From Flaccisagitta enflata (lineage: Eukaryota > Chaetognatha > Sagittoidea > Aphragmophora), in contig OZ231126.1 of NCBI GenBank assembly GCA_965153355.1, positions 88,226,001 to 88,290,000 of the forward strand: a stretch of 64,000 nucleotides of DNA. The letters run 5' to 3'. Shown one piece after another: positions 55,940 to 64,000 of this stretch. Each line of letters begins with the position of its first letter. Positions within the stretch are counted from its first letter, which is position 1. The notes beneath the pieces were generated by a model. It was not told the origin of the DNA, ran no database searches, and worked only from the letters and a program-made list of their open reading frames with translations. Both the position numbers and the translations under genes were made by a program.

Positions 55940-56088
55940 GGCGTAATGGTCTAATGGACTGACGGATGGACGGACCAACCGATGGACAGACAGACAGATG
56001 GACGGACCAACAGACCAATGGACCAATGGACGGACCAATGGACCAACAGACAGACCCTCTTATAGAGATGCGAGGACGCATCTAAGAA
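55940..56088 (-). mobile_element. Hairpin-capped element, AGATGCG type, reverse
   Basis: A GGACCAAC/GACAGAC tract of about 25 units is followed by ctcttatagagatgcgagga then cgcatctaagaagg. Confidence 0.72.
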
Positions 56089-56482
56089 GGTATGCCTGCA
56101 CTTTAGAACCACAGAATAAAAAGTCAATTCTAAGCATTTTTTGGCCATTTTGAGTTTTTTGGGCTAAACTGCCCCCACCCCAATGCCCTTGGGGTCCTCC
56201 TAATCCTTGCACCTTTATCCCTGCTACTGCTCTACAAGGGAGAAGTCATAGAAAAGTGAATTTGGCCCTTTTGCTGGCAATTACTCAATTGGAACTAAAG
56301 AAAATACACCAAGAAAAAAATGAACCGGAGAAGAAGAGGGGGTGGCACGACCACAGTTTCTCTTACTCTGTGGCCCTAAAACTTGATAGAATTTCCTTGT
56401 GCATGTCCCTGAATGCATCTCTTATATAAGCAAGACAGATTTCCGAGATCGTGGTTTTTCGTCCAACCTAATATGCAATGCG

Positions 56483-56985
56483 AAAGAGAGGCAGTATTTT
56501 TGGATGTCAAGGTTTCAAGAAAACAAGGACAAATTAAGACGGAGTTATATGTAAAGCCGACAGACAGAACCAAATACCTCCACAAAGATTCGGTCCACCC
56601 AAAGCACGTGAAGGAGGGTATTGCGAAGGGGCAGTTTAGAAGACTCAGAAGGATTTGCAGTGAGGAGGATTTTTGGAAGTATGGAAAAAAGGTGGAAGAA
56701 AAGCTGGTGTCAAGACCCAGGTGAAGCAACAGATGCAGGACGCTTATAAGATGGAAAAAAAGGAAGCACTGAAGAGAGTTGAAAGGAAAGGGGACAAAAG
56801 GGTCAATTTTGTGCTAACGCACAGTGGGTACCTTCCAAATGTGAACAGAATCTTAAAGAGGCATAAACACTACCTTGAGGAAGATGGAATGGTCCACTTT
56901 GTCAATGAATTACCAAGATTGAGCCTAAGGCGAGGAAAAAACATTGGGGATCTGGCAGTGAATGCAAAGGCAAAGTAGGAAGAAG
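56483..56985 (+). pseudogene. Penelope-like retroelement, RT C-terminal part and linker
   Basis: It encodes REAVFLDVKVSRKQGQIKTE, LYVKPTDRTKYLHKDSVHPK and FRRLRRICSEEDF. After a frame change it continues VNFVLTHSGYLPNVNRILKR and LSLRRGKNIGDLAV. FLDV, KPTD....YL...S.HP, the R.RICS box and the late RRGKN.. DL box are diagnostic of Penelope-like elements. One frameshift near 56720 breaks it. Confidence 0.86.
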
Positions 56986-57009
56986 GAGAATCAGGAGACA
57001 CTTTAAATT

Positions 57010-57375
57010 GTGCAAGTATATGCAGGAGACGGACAAGTAAAAGACAAAGAAAGAAAGGAGATGAAGATTGAGACAAGGATGGACTGCAGACAAGTGGGAG
57101 GAATATATGGAATGTATTGTAAGAAATGCACCAAGATCGTCTACGTGTGGAAGACCAAAAACAGGATTATGGAGAGGTTCAATGGACATCGGCAGTTAAT
57201 GAAGGTGGGCGATACGACAAAACCAGCATCCCATTTCATGAAAGAAGGACACAAAGAGGAAGACTTACAAGTGGTGGCATTAGAGTACGTCCCCGGGGAA
57301 GATGACCAGGTGGCACGTGAGAGATGGTGGATGAATAAAATGGGAACGTTCGAGGAACAGAATCGTAGAAGATAG
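57010..57375 (+). pseudogene. Penelope-like retroelement, GIY-YIG endonuclease domain
   Basis: The frame reads GGIYGMYCKKCTKIVYVWKT, then ERFNGHRQLM, ASHFMKEGHKEEDLQVVALE and ARERWWMNKMGTFEEQN. This is the endonuclease of EN-containing Penelope elements: IYGMYCKKC for the GIY/zinc-knuckle part, YV(G)KT with Trp in place of the usual Gly, the catalytic Arg in ERFNGHR, and the metal-binding Glu in RERWWM. It ends at TAG 57373-57375. Downstream to 57660 no coding sequence is seen. Confidence 0.87.
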
Positions 57376-57681
57376 TCCTCAGACTTCCCTGGATTTTTTT
57401 TTCTTTTTTTTAGAAAACAAGCCCGTTAACCCAGGTGTAGGAGGAGGAGGGTGCGGTCTGACTTTTAATGGGCCCTTGTGGGTAAAATGCGAGCATAGTT
57501 TCAGTTTGTACGTTTCCTGTCCAAACAAGCAATTTATTTCTTTTTCAATTGTTGCTAAAAAAAGTTTTGGGATTCTGCAGACGTTTTAAAGGTGAAGGCA
57601 CTTATGGAAATAAGAGAAAATGGGTCGTAGCAATGTTTGAAAATGTTCTGAAATGACTGAATTCTCATCATCCCAGGTGAA

Positions 57682-57722
57682 AACCCTTGAAAAAGCGCGG
57701 GTTGCGCGAAATACATCGGGTT
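57682..57722 (+). ncRNA. Degenerate hammerhead-ribozyme-like fold downstream of the Penelope ORF
   Basis: AACCC (57682-57686) pairs with GGGTT (57718-57722) as stem I. Between them lie TTGAAAA (in the place of CUGANGA), an extra A, GCGC-GGGTT-GCGC as stem II, GAAA, and ATACATC with a two-pair stem III ending in AUC, the NUH cleavage triplet. Two core bases (C3 and G8) are changed, so it should be inactive. Hammerhead motifs with minimal stem III are known in Penelope-like elements, which is the context here. Confidence 0.4.
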
Positions 57723-57954
57723 GCATTAATCTTGAATATAAACTATGAGCAATTAAACAATTTTGTTTAAAAAATTATGATTATTTCATTCTATTATGCA
57801 ACCTAATTCTTAAAAAACCTCAATGAAAACAGTTAAAATTATTCCTTTTCAACAAATAAGGTAAAAAGATATTCCCAAGTTTTGTTACGTGAAGCACCCA
57901 AATACATCATAGAAATCCTTTCTTGAATACTTTTTATCTCTCTTACACATTGTC

Positions 57955-57960
57955 TCTCTC

Positions 57961-58045
<85 letters not shown>
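57955..58045. repeat. (TC)n microsatellite
   Basis: TC run with one TA interruption. Positions 58046-59400 are AT-rich and hold one 108-codon open frame (58450-58776) without recognisable features. Confidence 0.95.
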
Positions 58046-58049
<4 letters not shown>

Positions 58050-59439
58050 ATTTTTAACATCTCCAAATCTTCCAAAATGACTACGCACAAAACAAGTATC
58101 TGTTTACAATTGGTCAGAACTAGGACTTTCAACTACTATCAAATTCAAAATTGTACATTCTCTCTAACACACTGATGAAGATGTCAAATAACTGATCTAA
58201 TATGCCCATCATGTATGAGCCTCAGACATGAGAAATGGCTAGTCTATATTTTTTTATATTTCAACTAAGTATTCAGATGGTTCATAAAGCCCAGGTTACC
58301 TGATGTTATGATTAGACAAAAATTCTCAAGCTTACGCTTTGAAACAAAAACAAATTGACTTCATCGAAGAACTACGTAAATCCTTAGATCAGCAAAAAAA
58401 TTGAACGTTGATTAACATCGGCTTGTGTTGACGTATTGATATCAAGGGATTGCATGTTCCAAGAGAGATTTACCGAATTGACACAAGAGATGATGGAATA
58501 CTTCAATTTTTTTTCTATTTGGACAAAAATGAGACGAAAATCCCAAAATATGGGTTCACCCTGTTTGGAAAAGTCTTTTATCTAAATACGTATGTTAGCC
58601 ACTTACGAAAGTTGTTCACTCATGCGAAAAAAAGAAAATTTTCCTCGTTGTTTACTCAATCTGTTATCGTTGTATCAATAACTCCCCATGCATGTATATG
58701 TCTTGTTAAAAGCCTTTTATCAGATTATGACCCCGAAGAACAAAAATTCACGTTCATGGAAAATCGTCATGGCTAAATTCTTTTGAATCCTAATAATTTC
58801 CGTTTGCTCCCGAATGCCATCATGTAATGGGAAAGCTAATTAATCTCTCTCGTACCGTGATCATTATCATTTTGCAGTTTTGAATCATTATACCATTTTC
58901 TATCGATTTTCAACAACTTTCACTAGTCATGCATTTGTATGCAATAATAATTAATTCTTTGACTTTATTATGTCTCATTTCTGTTTAGTATACTAAAGGC
59001 TGGAGCTGTGTTTTGCCATCGGCGATTTTCTTGTAAGAAATCGTCGAGATTATGTTAACGACTCATTGTTTCAACTCCTCCAGTTGTTCCCCTTTTGTGT
59101 TAATTTTACTGTTTTCATTTCTCAGTGTAAGGTCTGATAAAATACAAGAATACTCTCACCGACTTATGTGGCCTTTCTTAAACTAGAAAATCTACGCTTT
59201 GTTAGGGAACGAGCAACAACTAAAAATTTCTAAGGCTGAATGCGCATCTCGTTTTGAAAAAAACTCGCCCCCTGAAGTGTTGAGAGTCATTGAAGGCGCA
59301 AATCACCACTGATCTAGGTGTTCTTGGTTTTGTTTGACGGAGATTCGATTTCTCTCGCCATCGGCTTGAACTAAACATTATTTTCTTTTTTAGGGGCCCC
59401 TAAGGGCCCTCAAAAAAGCCCTTATTGAAAATTTTTTTT

Positions 59440-59860
59440 TGGAAAAAAAAAGTGAGGTGCAATCAATAGGAAATTGTTTGATTTGCCTAGATCCAAAATA
59501 TTGTATTTTCATTTTTTTACAAAAAACTTTGAAAATTTTTGTGTCGCACGTCAGGGACTTGAAGAAAAAAAATTACAAAATATTTTTTTTAAAAATGGTT
59601 TAAAAAAGTGGGGTGCAATCAATAGAAAATTGTTTGATTTGCCTAGATCCAAAATCTTGTATTTTCACTTTTTCACAAAAAAACTTGGAAAATTTTTGTG
59701 TCGCGCGTCAGGGACTTAGAAAAAAAAATCACAAAATATTTTTTTGAAAAATGGTTTTTAAAAGTGAGGTGCAATCGATAGGAAATTGTTTAATTCGCCT
59801 ATATCCAAAATCCTGTAACCTTACTTTTTTCAAAATTTTTTTTAAAAATTGATTGGGGGC
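59440..59860. repeat. Three tandem units of about 158 bp
   Basis: Each unit carries aaagtgaggtgcaatcaata, gaaattgtttgatttgccta, gatccaaaat-ttgtattttc and gtgtcgc-cgtcagggactt. Confidence 0.85.
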
Positions 59861-60154
59861 GAGTTCAAAGAAAGAACGGAAAAAAAATGTCTATTTTCTC
59901 TTTTACTTTTTAAGTATGAAAAAGGCTGTAACTTCTAAATTATTGATGCGATTGTCCTGAAATTTGAAATACTAGCTGATGTCATGCTTCTCGACGTACG
60001 AGCCAAAAATCTCGATTGCGAACCGTCATAAAGCTTTGTCGAGGATGTGAATGCCTTTTTCCAGGTTTTTTCATAATGTGAAGTCACCCTTGCTAACACA
60101 AGATACTCTTTTTGTTTCAGGGCCTCAGGGGTGCAATGTAAAAGTTATTCATAA

Positions 60155-61068
60155 CTAGTGGCGTTCGCCATATTGTGTTCCACAAAAACTTGATTGGGCA
60201 TGAAAAAGAAAGACAATAATAATTCATAAAACGCTTCTGATATTGATGACTGGACAAATCTGTGTTTAGATAATGGCCACCTCTGGACGACGTCACTGCC
60301 ACCTATAGGTACCCTCACTGCCACCTGTGGGCGGTCCCACTGCCGCCTGTGGGCGGTCCCACTGCCGCCTGTGGGCGGTCCCACTGCCACTTGCGGGTGA
60401 TCCCACTGCCACATCGGAGAATCCTGGGCTGTGACACATACATTGGAGTAAACTAGGTGGTGTGACATACATCGAAGTATTCTGGGTTGCGTGACATAAA
60501 TTGGAGAAAACTGGGTGGTGTGACATATATCGAAGAATTCTGGGTTGTGCGACATACATCAGAGAAAACTGGGTGGTGTGACAAACATCGGAGAATTCTG
60601 GGCTGCGTGACATACATTGAAGAAAACTGGATGGTGTAACATAAGAAAATTCTAGGCTGTCTGAAATACATCGGAGAAAACTGGGTGGTGTGACATACAT
60701 CGATATTTGGGCTGTGTGACATACATTGGACAAAACTGGGTGGTGTGACATACATTGGAGAATTCTGCGCTGTGAGACATAAATCAGAAAAAACTGGGAG
60801 GTGTGACATACATTGGAGAATTCTGAGCTGTGTGACATACATCGGAGAAAACTGAGTGGCGTGACATACATCGGAGAATTCTGGGCTGTGTGACATACAT
60901 CGGAGAAAACTGGGTGGTGTGACATACATCAGAGAAAACTGGGTAGTGTGACATACATCAGAGAATTCTGGGCTGTGTTATATAAATTGGAGAAAACTGG
61001 GTGGTGTGACATACATCGGAGAATTCTGGACTGTGTGACATACATCGGAGAAAACTGGGTGATGTGAC
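60155..61068 (-). mobile_element. Helitron-like element copy 3, with 58-bp array
   Basis: It starts ctagtggcgttcgccatatt and gtgttccacaaaaacttgat like copies 1 and 2, with short 22-bp hairpin units (60297-60410). It lacks the (TG)n run of copies 1 and 2. The satellite continues to 61068, where another element interrupts it. The flanking base on the CTAG side is again compatible with an A/T insertion site. The other terminus was not found. Confidence 0.6.
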
Positions 61069-61625
61069 AATGTTACCCTCGGGTGATTTGTTGAATTTTG
61101 GTAACAAAGGTAATAGACATTAGCCCTTAACTATTTTGGTAAGGAGTTTTCTTTTGGGTTAGAGTGAGAGGGAATGTTACTCAAAATCTGTTTTATGGAA
61201 AACTAGGAGTGATGCGCGTTGTAACTAGTCAGTGAGAGCTCACAAGGCCCTCTTCCATTTATTTTAGTTTGGGTATAGTGAGGGATGTTGTTCCACCTAT
61301 CATACTACTCAGTACCTTGGATTGGAATGTCCGGCGGTCGCAGTAAGCTTGACCTCGATTCTATCCTCTAAGGGTATGGTTTCTTAACAATGTTACCCTC
61401 AGGTGATTTGTTGAATTTTGGTAACAAAGGTAATAGACATTAGCCCTTAACTATTTTGGTAAGGAGTTTTCTTTTGGGTTAGAGTGAGAGGGAATGTTAC
61501 TCAAAATCTGTTTTATAGAAAACTAGGAGTGATGCGCGTAGTAACAAGTCAGTGAGAGCTCACAAGGCCCTCTTCCATTTATTTTAGTTTGGGTATAGTG
61601 AGGGATGTTGTTCCACCTATCATAC
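61069..61625. mobile_element. TRIM-like element: two 237-bp direct repeats around 83 bp
   Basis: Repeats 61069-61305 and 61389-61625 differ at only about four positions. Both can be read as starting TGTTACCCTC and ending CACCTATCA, the TG...CA of LTRs. The 83-bp interior (tactcagtaccttggattgg to gggtatggtttcttaac) has no coding capacity. The unit interrupts the 58-bp satellite, which resumes at atcgggtaattctgggc. No clear target duplication was found, so tandem duplication of an unrelated segment is an alternative. Confidence 0.55.
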
Positions 61626-61885
61626 ATCGGGTAATTCTGGGCTGTGTGACATACATCGGCGAAAACTGGGTGGCGTGACATACATCGGAGAATTCTGGGC
61701 TGTGTGACATACATTGGAGAAAATTGGGTGGTGTGACATATATCGGAGAATTCCGGGCTGTTAGACATGCATCAGAGAAAACTGGGTGGTGTGACATACA
61801 TCGGAGAATTCTGGGTTGTGTGACATACATCGAAGAAAACTGGATAGTGTGACATACATCGGAGAAAACTGGGTCACGTTAGCGA
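61626..61885. repeat. 29/58-bp satellite array 3, continued
   Basis: Same unit as arrays 1 and 2. It is interrupted after 61885 by a telomere-like block. Confidence 0.92.
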
Positions 61886-62118
61886 TGTCAATCTGTGTCT
61901 TTTGTTTTTAAGTGTTTTTAAGCGGGTAATGTTTTAGGGTTAGGGGTGGGGTGAGGGTTAGGGATGAGGTGGGTTTTAGGGTTAGGGTGGGGATTAGGAG
62001 TAGGGTTAGGGCCAGGTGCGGGTTTGGTTTTATATATTTTGGCTTGAGTAAGCTTGAATGGAACATTTGTCTTTGCGGGAAAAAGCAAGTGACGGGATTG
62101 AATTCCCAAACATCACCA
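61886..62118. repeat. Insertion with degenerate TTAGGG repeats inside the satellite
   Basis: It has taagcgggtaatgttttagg, then variants of gggttaggg to about 62010, then unique sequence (gcttgagtaagcttgaatgg). It resembles window positions 1-115. Confidence 0.6.
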
Positions 62119-62660
62119 AAAACTGGGTAGTGTGACATACATTGGAAAATTCTGGGCTGTGTGACATACATTGGAGAAAACTGGGTGGTGTGACACACAT
62201 TGGAGAATTCTGGGCGTTGTGACATACATCGGAGAAAACTGGGTGGTGTGACATACATCAGAGAATTCTGGGTTGTGTTACATACATCGGAGAAAACTGG
62301 GTGGTGTGACATACATCCCAGAATTCTAAACTGAGTGACATACATTGGAGAAAACTGGGTGGTGTGACATACATCAGAGATTTCTGGGCTGTGTGACATA
62401 CATCGGAGAAAACTGGGTGGTGTGACATACATTGTAGAATTCTTGGCTGTGTGACATACATGGGAGAAAACTGGGTGGTGTGACATAAATTGGAGAATTC
62501 TGGGCTGTGTGACATACATCAGAAAAAAATGGATGGTGTGACAAACATACATCAGAGAATTCTCGGCTGTGTGACATACATCAGAGAATTCTGGGCTGTG
62601 TGACATACATTGGAGAAAACTGGGTGGTGTGACATACATTGGAAAATTCTGGGCTGTGTG
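62119..62660. repeat. 29/58-bp satellite array 4
   Basis: Same unit. It ends abruptly at ggctgtgtg before unrelated sequence with a purine-rich tract (62763-62935). Confidence 0.92.
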
Positions 62661-62776
62661 CTGGCCCAAGCGTGAAACTGGAAGTTCATTCTGGTTGCGA
62701 AAAAAAGGGCAGGATCGCCCTAAAACGATAATGGGCTGCTTGGCCGTGACGGTAACGGTATGTAGAAGAAGGAGAG

Positions 62777-62812
<36 letters not shown>

Positions 62813-62942
62813 AAAAAAAAGAAAAAAAAAGAAGAAAAAGATGAAAAAAAAAACGACGAAAAGAAAAAAAATGAAGAAAAATTGAAGAAAAAAAGAAAAG
62901 AGGAAGAAATAAAAGAAATTAAAGTGGGAAGAGAAGTAGAAT

Positions 62943-62984
<42 letters not shown>

Positions 62985-63207
62985 ATGATGTCACCACAGT
63001 TTTAGATCACTTTTTGAAAGTTTAGTTATCTATGGAAGGAAACTTAGGAAACAAAATAGATAACCAAAGTCTTACAACTGATACGTTTTTAAAATAATCC
63101 ATTTCTTTTTAAACAAAACTGAACCCCGGCTAATAATCTTGGACATTAAGGTAGACACGTTTTGCAAAGATGGCTTCCTCTCTCTCTCTCTTTCTATCTA
63201 TTTCTTT

Positions 63208-63283
<76 letters not shown>

Positions 63284-63300
63284 CTCTCCTTTCTCTCTCT
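62943..63300. repeat. Two (TC)n microsatellites and intervening AT-rich DNA
   Basis: TC runs at 62943-62982 and about 63177-63280. Nothing coding is recognised between them. Confidence 0.9.
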
Positions 63301-63427
63301 CTGAAGACCCGTCCCGTCCCGTACCGTCCCCGACACGATATTGCAATGAATTGCATCGCTACGCCACGTGGCGGAAAATGGCGTTGTTGCAACGTCCACG
63401 GGATAGAGGTTTACCGCAGTGTCACGC

Positions 63428-63735
63428 TCAGCCCAGGCTGTGTGACATTGGAGAGAACTAGTTGTTGTGTAATACATCGGAGAATTCTAGGCTGTGTGAC
63501 ATACATGGGAGAAAACCGGGTGGTGTGACATACATCGGAGAATTCTGGGCTGTGTGACATACATCGGAGAAAACTGGGTAGTGTGACATACATCGGAGAA
63601 AACTGGGTAATGTGACATACATTGGAGAATTCTGGGCTGTGTGACCTACATTGGAGAAAACTGGGTGGTGTGACATACATTGGAGAATTCTGGGTGTTGT
63701 AATATACATCGGAGAAAACTGGGTGGTGTGACTGG
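63428..63735. repeat. 29/58-bp satellite array 5
   Basis: About ten half-units. Beyond 63735 to the window end nothing is recognised. Confidence 0.9.
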
Positions 63736-64000
63736 GTTGATTTGTCTCAATTAGTGGGAAGGATCTTGATTTAAGGTTATGGGTGTTATGAGCATTTTAC
63801 AATGGGAAGATCAGATGGCTGTGAGGAGCTTGGGGCGTTTAGCACACTCATCTGGTACTCTTTCTTATAACTTGCACATCTTACACATAGCTGACAATTA
63901 GAGATTTTTCTTGCTGTTGATTTGTATCTGTTGAGCCGCTTTGTGGTAAGGTTTGAAGTGGATTTTGATGATTCTAAGGATAGCTGTGAGGGGTCCGGAT

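Overview
This is a stretch of a repeat-choked metazoan nuclear genome, not a prokaryotic or viral window. The evidence is a multi-exon gene with GT-AG introns encoding the C-terminal SH3 and guanylate-kinase-like (GUK) part of a DLG5-type MAGUK scaffold protein, together with Penelope-like, LINE, pogo-type, Helitron-like and miniature inverted-repeat elements and dense di- and tetranucleotide microsatellites. The species cannot be named from the sequence. The protein is clearly DLG5-like but carries poly-Ala and poly-Ser inserts, and the repeats are unfamiliar, so an invertebrate is the best guess.

Layout. Positions 1-215 hold degenerate telomere-like TTAGGG sequence. Positions 221-2019 hold an 80-bp satellite inside a DLG5 intron. 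The first visible DLG5 exon (SH3) is at 2259-2488. A giant intron of about 35 kb follows (2489-37555). It contains two tandem Helitron-like elements with 22-bp and 29/58-bp satellites (7251-11512), a T-poor block (11870-13080), an antisense Tx1/L1-like LINE 3' fragment (13146-14110), a spliced antisense pogo-type transposase-derived gene or pseudogene (25768-27238), a 761-bp TA-flanked MITE (29163-29923), and many copies of hairpin-capped elements. DLG5 exons 2-8 follow at 37556, 40975, 42051, 42799, 43384, 43891 and 45564, with the stop codon at 45765-45767. The last codons form the first unit of a 58-bp minisatellite that fills the 3' UTR.

Downstream, 51496-57375 is a decayed Penelope-like retroelement with an OTU-type protease domain at its N-terminus, a split reverse transcriptase and a GIY-YIG endonuclease. 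It is interrupted by a hairpin-capped element with a 5-bp target duplication and by a 2.5-kb inverted-repeat insertion, and it is followed by a degenerate hammerhead-ribozyme-like fold. The right end (60155-63735) is another Helitron-like satellite array, itself interrupted by a TRIM-like element with two 237-bp direct repeats.

The most unusual system is a superfamily of short dispersed elements. They share a layout: a terminal hairpin next to an oligo-A run, a small CTCTATAAGAGG-type hairpin, a hypervariable tract of GTCC/GGTC-like tetranucleotides, and an AACAAGGCC or AACAGGTC end. The hairpin sequence differs between subfamilies, but both arms change together so that pairing is kept. That suggests the structure, not the sequence, is what is recognised. 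All exon joins, families and structures were read by eye; nothing was searched or computed.
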